Shown here in pieces: positions 1 through 5,992 of a stretch of 6,809 bases of DNA. The notes beneath the pieces are model-generated. The model did not search any database and was not told the DNA's origin. It was given only the letters and a program-made list of their open reading frames with translations. The position numbers and the translations under genes are program-made. Where the stretch lies: NCBI GenBank assembly GCA_002431635.1, contig DJGH01000074.1, forward strand, positions 157 to 6,965, read 5' to 3'. Source of the stretch: Petrotoga sp. UBA5851 (GTDB lineage Bacteria; Thermotogota; Thermotogae; Petrotogales; Petrotogaceae). Positions within the stretch are counted from its first letter, which is position 1, and each line of letters begins with the position of its first letter.

Positions 1-1235
1 TACTATCTTTGGATACAATAACTTTCGCAAAAGATCTGAATATTGATTATACTAAAATTGAAAAAAAAGACGAGAAAACTTTTTCGGAAATATCAAAAGG
101 CTTTACGGCTGGTTTGTTTCAGCTTGACTCATATACAGGTCGCAAGCTTTCCGTAAAAATCAGACCACGAGATTTTGATGAACTTACGGTTCTTTTATCT
201 ATAAATAGACCCGGTCCGCTTGATTCCGGCATGGTAGAGGAGTATGTTTCCGCTAGTTCTCCTGATTTTCTGCGGAAGATCTTTCCAAATACTCATGGTG
301 TACTGATTTTTCAGGAACAGATAATGTTTTTAGCACAAAACATCGCTAATTTTTCAATTGAGCAGTCTGATATGCTCCGTTCTGCTCTTTCAAAGAAGAA
401 CACTTCAAAAATACTCAGTCTCAAAAAGGATTTTTTAATGAATGCATCTTTGAAGATTGGAAAAGATGATGCTCAAAGGCTTTTTGGCTACATTGAAAAT
501 TTCGCCCAGTACTCATTTCCCAAATCTCATGCTGTTGCATACTCCTATCTAACCTACAACTTAGCCAGAGAAAAATTTCTCAATCCTGAAAAATTTTTTC
601 TTTGTCTTATAAAATACAAAGGACTATCTGAGTCTATAATAAATGAAATACTTGCACTGGGTATGAATATCGTTGCTCCTGATCTTTTCTTCCCTCAGGG
701 AGGTATTGTTCAAAAAGATTTTATCCTCCCTATGAGTTGTATAAAAGGCATCCCTCAAGCCATAGATCTGAGGACTCCTCAAACTACAGATTTTATAGGA
801 ATCTTTGAGTATCTTGAAAACATTGGACTAAACAGAGTTGTGATAGAAAATTTTATCCGAGCCGGTGCTTTAGATAAAGTGGATTTTAACAGGAAAAGAT
901 TACTCAGACAGATGACAGCCATCACACAGGGAAGAATAAGTGAGCTTGAGGATATTAAAAACAGTATATTTGGAGATATCAAATCTTCAGAGAAAAAAGA
1001 AAAAGATATTTCTGAAGAAGAGCTTATACTTTATGAAACCGAAAGCTTAGGATATCCCATAACTGTTATAAAACAAGCTGGTCTACCTAAAAATATTTAT
1101 AAAAAGTTCTTTGATTCATCCAGAAAAATTGAGTTTTACGGCTATCATTATTTGAAAATGCTTATTGACTCTTCTGGAATATACTTTATAAGAAATTTTT
1201 CAAAAGTTCCTACTAAGATTTTCCTTAGGTTTTAA
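1..1235 (+). CDS. dnaE: DNA polymerase III alpha subunit, DnaE type (5' partial, C-terminal part)
   Basis: This is the C-terminal portion of a family C replicative polymerase. The reading frame is open from base 3, so the true start lies upstream; the in-frame TTG at 9 is not a credible start. Visible family motifs, in order, are AGLFQLDSYTGRK (around 108-146), FDELTVLLSINRPGPLDSGM (around 174-233), IFQEQIMFLAQ with SDMLRSALSKKN (fingers, around 306-401), FPKSHAVAYSYLTY (516-557), and an HhH-like stretch ending IENFIRAGALD (around 843-875). The palm aspartates and PHP domain lie outside the window. After LGYPIT (1047-1064) only about 56 residues follow, so a full OB fold and the tau-binding C-terminal domain of E. 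coli-type DnaE (about 1160 residues) are missing. The segment between RPGP and QEQ is also shorter than usual, without the usual RKHG-like patch. Thermotoga DnaE is, as I recall, similarly short. Family assignment is sure; whether it is the main or an accessory polymerase cannot be decided here. Confidence 0.93.
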   Translation, partial: LSLDTITFAKDLNIDYTKIEKKDEKTFSEISKGFTAGLFQLDSYTGRKLSVKIRPRDFDELTVLLSINRPGPLDSGMVEEYVSASSPDFLRKIFPNTHGVLIFQEQIMFLAQNIANFSIEQSDMLRSALSKKNTSKILSLKKDFLMNASLKIGKDDAQRLFGYIENFAQYSFPKSHAVAYSYLTYNLAREKFLNPEKFFLCLIKYKGLSESIINEILALGMNIVAPDLFFPQGGIVQKDFILPMSCIKGIPQAIDLRTPQTTDFIGIFEYLENIGLNRVVIENFIRAGALDKVDFNRKRLLRQMTAITQGRISELEDIKNSIFGDIKSSEKKEKDISEEELILYETESLGYPITVIKQAGLPKNIYKKFFDSSRKIEFYGYHYLKMLIDSSGIYFIRNFSKVPTKIFLRF

Positions 1236-1261
1236 ACAGAAGATCATTTAATTTTCTGTTT
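1234..1261 (+). terminator. Possible weak intrinsic terminator after dnaE
   Basis: An inverted repeat begins at the dnaE stop codon. The 5' arm AAACAGAAGAT (1234-1244) pairs with ATTTTCTGTTT (1251-1261) around a six-base loop, giving 11 pairs including one G-U. The stem is AT-rich and no clean U-tract follows, only TCTAATCATTTT with scattered T. It sits where a dnaE terminator is expected, just before a separate promoter. It may equally be an mRNA 3'-end stabilising hairpin or chance. Confidence 0.4.
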
Positions 1262-1297
1262 CTAATCATTTTCGACTTATCCGTATTACAGTAAGTG

Positions 1298-1306
1298 TGT
1301 TATACT
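1298..1306 (+). promoter_or_regulatory. Extended -10 promoter of the mre operon
   Basis: TGTTATACT at 1298-1306 matches the extended -10 consensus TGnTATAAT with one mismatch. No good -35 hexamer lies 16-18 bp upstream (the region around 1277-1283 reads TTATCCG), which is typical of promoters that rely on the extended -10. Transcription would start near 1313, giving a leader of about 28 nt to the mreB ATG. The element lies in the only intergenic gap before the four-gene mre/PBP2 run, so it probably drives all four genes. This is inferred from sequence only. Confidence 0.55.
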
Positions 1307-1324
1307 TTATATTGATGACATGAC

Positions 1325-1331
1325 AGGGAGG
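1325..1331 (+). promoter_or_regulatory. Strong Shine-Dalgarno site of mreB
   Basis: AGGGAGG lies 9 nt before the ATG at 1341. It fixes that ATG as the mreB start and gives the expected short N terminus (MRAYLGIDLG). Confidence 0.75.
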
Positions 1332-1340
1332 ATTTTTTGA

Positions 1341-2354
1341 ATGAGAGCATATCTTGGAATTGATCTTGGAACAGCCAATACACTTGTATACTTAAAGGGA
1401 AAAGGAATAATAATTAATGAGCCATCGGTTATTGCTATAGATAAAGTTTCGGAAGATATTCTTCAGGTTGGAACCGAGGCAAAAAAAATGATTGGAAAGA
1501 CACCAGCCAATATAGTTGCAATAAGACCTTTGAGAGATGGAGTTATTGCTGATTATGAAGTTGCCATGGCAATGCTGAAATACTTTATAAACCAGGCACT
1601 TGGTGGTTTTAACCTTATAAAACCTACGGTGATAGTGGGAATACCAACCAATGCTACTGAGGTTGAACGCCGGGCGCTTAAAAATGCAACACTTGATGCT
1701 GGGGCTGGGAAGGCTTTTTTAATAGAAGAGTCTATGGCGACTGCCATAGGAGCAGGACTTGAAGTTGAAGAAGCTTCTGGAAATATGGCAATTGATATCG
1801 GCGGAGGAACTACTGAAATAGCAGTAATTTCGCTTGGTAACATAGTTCTTTCAAAATCAATACGTATCGCCGGTGATGAGCTTGATCAGGCTATTGTCAA
1901 CTACATTAAGGCTAAGTACGCACTACTGATAGGCGACAGAACTGCTGAGCAGATAAAAATTGAAATAGGGAACTGTTTTGAAACTCCTGAATATAATAAT
2001 CTTAAAATTGATGTTATCGGTCTTGATATGCTCAGCGGACTTCCTAAACGTGTTGTCCTTTCAGGTATAGAGATACGTGAAGCTATATCGCTTCCAGTCT
2101 CAAAAGTAACGGAGAATATAAAATTAGCCATCGAAAACACACCTCCAGAGCTATTGGCAGATATTGTCAATAAAGGAATCTTCCTTGCAGGCGGAGGAGC
2201 TATGCTTAAAGGAATGAAAGAACTGATCGAAAAGGAAACGAAGATACGGGTTGTTGTTGCCGAAGAACCGCTGACTTGCGTAGCTCGCGGAGCAGGTCTT
2301 GTGGTAGATAAAATAAATATCCTTGAAAATCTTGAGAAAAATAGAGCTATCTAA
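1341..2354 (+). CDS. mreB: Rod shape-determining protein MreB (bacterial actin)
   Basis: MreB is an ATP-dependent actin homologue that forms membrane-bound filaments and directs lateral wall synthesis. The length, 337 residues, is standard. The actin-fold signatures are all present: phosphate-1 loop LGIDLGTANT (5-14), the NEPSVIAID strand (26-34), RPLRDGVIADY (62-72), the catalytic-glutamate region FLIEESMATAIG (126-137, E130 by alignment to Thermotoga E131), phosphate-2 loop IDIGGGTTEIAVIS (151-164), and adenosine loop GIFLAGGGAMLKGM (279-292). A hydrophobic NLIKP loop (91-95) matches the membrane-insertion loop. There is no extra N-terminal amphipathic helix. One oddity is that the usual Pro after the catalytic Glu (EEPMAAA) is Ser here (EESMATA). 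The gene leads the operon with its own promoter and Shine-Dalgarno site, and mreC starts 2 bp after its stop. It could only be confused with Mbl/MreBH paralogues. Confidence 0.97.
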   Translation: MRAYLGIDLGTANTLVYLKGKGIIINEPSVIAIDKVSEDILQVGTEAKKMIGKTPANIVAIRPLRDGVIADYEVAMAMLKYFINQALGGFNLIKPTVIVGIPTNATEVERRALKNATLDAGAGKAFLIEESMATAIGAGLEVEEASGNMAIDIGGGTTEIAVISLGNIVLSKSIRIAGDELDQAIVNYIKAKYALLIGDRTAEQIKIEIGNCFETPEYNNLKIDVIGLDMLSGLPKRVVLSGIEIREAISLPVSKVTENIKLAIENTPPELLADIVNKGIFLAGGGAMLKGMKELIEKETKIRVVVAEEPLTCVARGAGLVVDKINILENLEKNRAI

Positions 2355-2356
2355 AA

Positions 2357-3016
2357 ATGAAAAAAAAACTTTTTTTTCTAAATCTTTTTATAATTCTGGC
2401 TATCTTTTTTAATCTAATAAAGAGTGCAGAAAATATTTTCTACTGGATTTCTTATCCGGTAGATTTTTTATTTTCAAAAGTACAGCAGAAGTTTTTATCG
2501 GCAGGCATCTCCGCAGACAGCTTTGATAAAATACTTGAAACAATCGAATCTTCACCTATACGAGTGGTAGATACTATGGAAATAAAGCTTTCCATTCCCT
2601 ATGGGATAATAATGTCCGATGATCTTACTTCTTTTACTGTCGCAGCCAATAAAAAGCCAAAGCTTAACTCTCTGGTAATCGATGAAAATGCCAATCTTCT
2701 GGGCTTTGTATGCGGAGTATTTTCAAACAGAGTTGAGGTTAAGAAACTAGGCTATGGGAAAAATGAATTTTTCGGGGAGATTGAAGGCTTGGATGTTCTG
2801 ATAAAAGAGTCCGAAGGGAATATTCTTGTTGAGCTTCCTGAGAATTTTACTTTTGAATCTACTCAGGTTTATATAAACATACCAAAGTACCTGCTTTCTG
2901 TGTCTGAAAGCAGCACTCTGATGACAGGAGAGTTTGTTTCACAATACTACGCTAATTTCTTTTTGTTCCGATCAAAAAAAGCATCCAATCCTGTGGTATA
3001 TTTTTTGGAGGAATAA
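2357..3016 (+). CDS. mreC: Short rod shape-determining protein MreC
   Basis: MreC is a bitopic protein that links MreB filaments to PBP2 and the wall synthesis complex. Here it has 219 residues, against about 270-370 in typical members. A short basic start (MKKK) is followed by one membrane segment (about 5-21) and a short amphipathic stretch (about 22-60). Then comes a beta-rich domain in which residues 106-131 (LVIDENANLLGFVCGVFSNR and onward) resemble the MreC core pattern 'GLVGRV-x-EV'. The usual long coiled coil seems reduced to a remnant. Identity rests mainly on position between mreB and mreD, the topology, and this weak core match. There is no good Shine-Dalgarno site before the ATG, so translation is probably coupled to mreB, whose stop is 2 bp upstream. 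The first codons form an A9-C-T8 homopolymer pair that is prone to slippage. Confidence 0.8.
   Translation: MKKKLFFLNLFIILAIFFNLIKSAENIFYWISYPVDFLFSKVQQKFLSAGISADSFDKILETIESSPIRVVDTMEIKLSIPYGIIMSDDLTSFTVAANKKPKLNSLVIDENANLLGFVCGVFSNRVEVKKLGYGKNEFFGEIEGLDVLIKESEGNILVELPENFTFESTQVYINIPKYLLSVSESSTLMTGEFVSQYYANFFLFRSKKASNPVVYFLEE
2360..2377 (+). repeat. A9-C-T8 homopolymer pair at the mreC start
   Basis: Nine A (2360-2368), one C, then eight T (2370-2377) follow directly after the mreC ATG. In-frame this reads Lys-Lys-Lys-Leu-Phe-Phe. Indels of one base in either run would abort MreC within a few codons, so it is a candidate slippage or phase-variation site, and also a common sequencing-error site. 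Confidence 0.6.
3005..3012 (+). promoter_or_regulatory. Shine-Dalgarno site of mreD inside the mreC 3' end
   Basis: TTGGAGGA overlaps the last mreC codons and ends 7 nt before the mreD ATG at 3020. It supports that ATG as the start and indicates that MreD is initiated independently at good strength. Confidence 0.7.
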
Positions 3017-3019
3017 GCC

Positions 3020-3433
3020 ATGAATATTTTACTATCTTTTTTAGTTGCAGTATCTGCAATAGTAAGTTCTTCCTGGGATAAATGGATGGGATCGCAATTA
3101 GTTTTTTCAATGCCTTTTCTAGCCGTTTATTTTAAACATCTCGATATGAATGATGAAAAGCGTTTTATATTTGCAATTGTTTATACCTTGTTTTATTTTG
3201 CAAACAGGTACGATATAGGCTTTATGGCAATTCTTTTTTTTGTTTTGTACTTTTTGTGTGACCTTTTTCTGTCAAAATTTAAGCATAATTTCTGGACAGC
3301 ACTACTATACTTTTCCATGCTCTCTTTTTATCTTAACTTTCTGAGTTTTTCCTTTTTTTCCTTTTTTACAGGGATCATTTTGATCTCCATACTTTATTTT
3401 CTTAATCTGAGGCTGATAACTCATGGTAGATAG
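3020..3433 (+). CDS. mreD: Rod shape-determining membrane protein MreD
   Basis: MreD is an integral membrane partner of MreC in the elongasome. The 137-residue product is very hydrophobic, rich in Phe, Leu and Tyr, with about five to six membrane segments: roughly 3-16, 25-38, 48-61, 66-85, 91-108 and 112-130. Short polar loops carry the charges (HLDMNDEKR at 40-48, KFKHN at 86-90). This fits MreD topology, although the family is usually somewhat longer (about 160-180 residues). Sequence conservation in MreD is low, so the call rests mainly on its place between mreC and PBP2. It starts 3 bp after the mreC stop, with a strong Shine-Dalgarno site. Its last 11 bp overlap the PBP2 start, implying coupled translation. 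Confidence 0.85.
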   Translation: MNILLSFLVAVSAIVSSSWDKWMGSQLVFSMPFLAVYFKHLDMNDEKRFIFAIVYTLFYFANRYDIGFMAILFFVLYFLCDLFLSKFKHNFWTALLYFSMLSFYLNFLSFSFFSFFTGIILISILYFLNLRLITHGR

Positions 3434-5108
3434 CAGAGGTAAGTTACTTTATCTTATTTTTGCAATAGGAATACTTATACTTTTGACAAGAGCTTTTTAT
3501 CTTCAGGTTTTCAAATGGAGTACCCTAAACTTTGAAGTTCAGGATCTTAATACCAGAATAATACAGTCTGACTCGCAAAGAGGAAGTATATACGACAGAA
3601 ACGGAAAGCTTCTGGCATGGAATGAAAAACTCTTTCAAGTATATAATTTGAGTGAAGAAATCGACAAACAAACAGAGGAACTTATACGTGAAATACTTAA
3701 AAAAAGTGATCTTGACCTGGATTCAATAATAGACAAGCTTAACTTCCAGCGAAAGATAAATTTAAGCATTAGTGCTGCCCTTGCAAAAAAACTCTCTAAT
3801 ATTAAAACCTTGTATGTACAAGAAAAAAGTATACGGAAGTATGCACATGTATCTTTATATCATATATTAGGCTATGTTGATATTGAAGGAAATCCAGTTA
3901 TGGGACTTGAAAAAATTCACGACAAAATACTTCGTGGACAGCCTGGATATAAGATCGTAAATCTTACTCCTATGGGAAAAATAAAAAGTACTGTTGAAGA
4001 AACTTTTTCAATTCCAGGGGATGATATTTACCTTACGATTGATTTGGATATACAGATAAAAGCTTTTGAAGAACTTGAAAATTCGGGCTATCCTGGATCC
4101 ATAATTGTTTCCAATCCGCAAAATGGAGAAATCTATGCTCTTGCAAGCTTTCCTACACCTGATCCAAATATGTTTTCCAGAGGATTAACAAATCTTGAAT
4201 ATAGAAGGCTCTCAAACAATACAAAAAAACCATTTATAAACCGTGCTATATCAGCTCTTTATCCGCCTGGCTCAGTCTTAAAACCTTTTATTGCTCTTTC
4301 CTCTTTAGAAGCGGGCCTTGATCCAAACAAGACTATCTTCTCTGATGGCCGTTATGAGCTTAAAAACTCTAAAGGACAGGTAATCGGATCTTTTACAGAC
4401 TGGAATCTTGTCGGACACGGAACAACCGATCTAATAAAATCTCTCAAAGAATCTGTAAACTCTTATTATTATTGGCTTGGCGAAAAATATGGAATTGATT
4501 ATCTAAAAACGAAATCTGACTTTTACAATATAACAGGAAAAACTTTTATTGATATCCCGGGTGAGTCTTCCGGAGTTTTTCCGGATCAAAAATGGAAAAA
4601 AGATAAGTTTAACGAAATATGGTACCCGGGGGAAACTCTCAACGCCTATATTGGACAAGGGTATGTTCTAACTACTCCAATAGAGATCCTTAAATTTTAC
4701 AATATCCTTGCTGCAAAGGGAAAGTACTACAACTTTCACACTTTTCTAAGATCATCAAACACATTGGAAAAAGGTTCATCGATAATTTATGAAGTGAATC
4801 TTACAGAAAATTACGAAATAGACCATGAATACTTATCGCTCATACTAAAGGGGCTGAAAGAGGTTACAACTCCTGGTGGAACTGCATACGATGCCTTTAA
4901 AAACTTCCCGGTGATAACCGCAGCAAAAACCGGAACCGCTGAAGTTTCGGGAGGAAAGAAACCACATGGATGGTTTGCCGGATATATGCCTGCGGATAAC
5001 CCTAAATATTCGATAGTTGTTATGGTTGAAAATGTAGGTTATGGTTCGCATGTATCGGCACCTATTGCAAAAAATGTTTTAGACCTTATTGTTAAAAAAG
5101 GTATTTAA
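3423..5108 (+). CDS. mrdA: Penicillin-binding protein 2, class B peptidoglycan transpeptidase
   Basis: PBP2 is the elongation-specific D,D-transpeptidase that cross-links new peptidoglycan with RodA under MreBCD control. The protein (561 residues) is on the short side for PBP2 (about 600-650). It has a membrane anchor (about 7-24) and the class B dimerisation hallmark RGSIYDRNGKLLA (53-65), followed by a pedestal with GLEKIHDKILRGQPG (161-175). The transpeptidase domain (about 220-558) has PPGSVLKP (281-288) with nucleophile S284 and K287, S344-V-N346, IGQGY (410-414) and KTGT (502-505). All active-site motifs are intact. The ATG at 3423 lies inside mreD, 10 nt after GAGG (3409-3412), and places the basic residues just before the anchor. 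No rodA follows. The 3' end overlaps the opposite-strand dehydratase gene by 30 bp. FtsI/PBP3 is the alternative, but the mreBCD context favours PBP2. Confidence 0.95.
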   Translation: MVDSRGKLLYLIFAIGILILLTRAFYLQVFKWSTLNFEVQDLNTRIIQSDSQRGSIYDRNGKLLAWNEKLFQVYNLSEEIDKQTEELIREILKKSDLDLDSIIDKLNFQRKINLSISAALAKKLSNIKTLYVQEKSIRKYAHVSLYHILGYVDIEGNPVMGLEKIHDKILRGQPGYKIVNLTPMGKIKSTVEETFSIPGDDIYLTIDLDIQIKAFEELENSGYPGSIIVSNPQNGEIYALASFPTPDPNMFSRGLTNLEYRRLSNNTKKPFINRAISALYPPGSVLKPFIALSSLEAGLDPNKTIFSDGRYELKNSKGQVIGSFTDWNLVGHGTTDLIKSLKESVNSYYYWLGEKYGIDYLKTKSDFYNITGKTFIDIPGESSGVFPDQKWKKDKFNEIWYPGETLNAYIGQGYVLTTPIEILKFYNILAAKGKYYNFHTFLRSSNTLEKGSSIIYEVNLTENYEIDHEYLSLILKGLKEVTTPGGTAYDAFKNFPVITAAKTGTAEVSGGKKPHGWFAGYMPADNPKYSIVVMVENVGYGSHVSAPIAKNVLDLIVKKGI

Positions 5109-5957
5109 AAGTGATCTGGCTGTTTTGGTTGCAGCAATACCTCCCTTTCCGGTTTCCCTGAGATCTTCTGATAATGATCTGCCTACCTTTCCCATGGCTT
5201 CAGTTATCTCATCGAACGGTATAAGGCTCTTTATCCCGCTCATAGACATTTCCGCAGAAACAAATGCAAGTACTGAAGCTGCCGGATTTCTTTTCACACA
5301 CGGTACCTCTACAAATCCGCCTACTGGATCGCATACCAATCCCATTAGGAATTTAAGACTTAGGGATGCTGCATTCTCAACTATCTGAGGAGAACCTCCT
5401 AAAGCATAAACAACAAGAGCTGAAGCCATCGCACATGCAGAACCGATTTCAGCCTGGCATCCGGCTATTGCACCGGAAAGGCTTGCTTTTCTTCTTATAA
5501 ATTCACCTACGGCCCCAGCCACTATAAGACTTTCAGAAAGGGATTTAAGATCAACACCCTTTTCTTCATGAAGAGCAACAACCACACCAGGAACCACCCC
5601 ACTGGAACCAGCTGTAGGACAAGCAACTATCTTGCCCATACAGGCATTGCTTTCAGAAGTGGCGAGAGATGCAAGAATACTTTTGGAAATTAAGCTACTG
5701 AAAATCGATTTGTTGCTGTTTCTATACTCATTGTATAACCCGGTGTTAAATCCAGTCCATCCGGTTAGGCTTACAGAATCAGAGTTCAGTTTGTCTTTAT
5801 ATGTTTTAATCATCTGTATCACGAATTTCAACGACTGCTCAGAGAGATATTCAGGATCAGTACCATTTTCAAGCATCTCCCACTCTTTTACTACCTCAGC
5901 CAGTGGCTGACCGGTTTTTAACGATAGATCCACAAGTTCCCGAAATGAGCTGAACAT
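5079..5957 (-). CDS. sdaAA: L-serine dehydratase, iron-sulfur type, alpha chain
   Basis: This is the catalytic chain of the [4Fe-4S] L-serine ammonia-lyase, which converts L-serine to pyruvate and ammonia in the cytoplasm. The 292 residues match the usual alpha chain of two-subunit (B. subtilis-type) enzymes. Family motifs are ACPTAGSSGVVPG (112-124), AGAVGEFIRRKASLSGAIAG (147-166), GCQAEIGSACAMA (166-178), CDPVGGFVEVPCVKRN (209-224) and LRETGKGGIAAT (266-277). The cluster cysteines by family alignment are C167, C209 and C220. The ATG at 5955-5957 is supported by AAGGAG, 7 nt upstream on the minus strand. The beta (ACT-domain) chain, normally adjacent, is absent here: mrdA converges downstream and a GNAT gene diverges upstream. 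Its final codons overlap the mrdA end by 30 bp. A cluster-type enzyme is oxygen-sensitive, which fits an anaerobic lifestyle. Confidence 0.95.
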   Translation of the reverse strand: MFSSFRELVDLSLKTGQPLAEVVKEWEMLENGTDPEYLSEQSLKFVIQMIKTYKDKLNSDSVSLTGWTGFNTGLYNEYRNSNKSIFSSLISKSILASLATSESNACMGKIVACPTAGSSGVVPGVVVALHEEKGVDLKSLSESLIVAGAVGEFIRRKASLSGAIAGCQAEIGSACAMASALVVYALGGSPQIVENAASLSLKFLMGLVCDPVGGFVEVPCVKRNPAASVLAFVSAEMSMSGIKSLIPFDEITEAMGKVGRSLSEDLRETGKGGIAATKTARSLLNTFFNNKV

Positions 5958-5992
5958 GCTTTTTCTCCTTTATATTTTTTCCCGGAGGATTT
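5958..5992. promoter_or_regulatory. 35 bp divergent control region between sdaAA and the GNAT gene
   Basis: The whole gap holds two back-to-back Shine-Dalgarno sites: AAGGAG for sdaAA (minus strand, 5965-5970) and GGAGG for the GNAT gene (5984-5988, only 4 nt before its ATG). A TATATT at 5971-5976 is a possible -10 for the GNAT gene, and TATTAT on the minus strand (5999-6004) a possible -10 for sdaAA. Neither has a convincing -35. Either promoter would therefore reach into the neighbouring coding sequence, so the two genes may compete for polymerase or share control. The Shine-Dalgarno sites are clear; the promoters are guesses. Confidence 0.5.

Noticed and set aside
9..11. TTG at 9 as the start of the dnaE gene
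   Set aside because: The frame is open upstream to base 3, there is no ribosome site, and the protein would lack the PHP and palm domains; the gene is simply cut by the window edge.
1553..2170. Minus-strand open frames opposite mreB (1553-1843 and 1901-2170)
   Set aside because: They are mirrored by the conserved MreB frame, show low-complexity Ser/Pro/Ala composition typical of antisense reading, and lack start signals.
4553..4632. Two CCCGGG palindromes in mrdA as possible regulatory sites
   Set aside because: They fall in coding sequence as ordinary Pro-Gly codons (IPGE and YPGE) and show no other repeat structure.
5083..5102. Possible bidirectional terminator hairpin (ACCTT/AAGGT) between mrdA and sdaAA
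   Set aside because: The stem is only 5 bp with a 10-base loop, lies inside both coding sequences, and has no adjacent T-tract on either strand.
5089..5388. Open frame on + strand antisense to the dehydratase gene (also 5632-5910)
   Set aside because: Both lie fully opposite a strongly conserved enzyme gene, have no ribosome site and no recognisable protein motif, so they are shadows of the sdaAA codon pattern.
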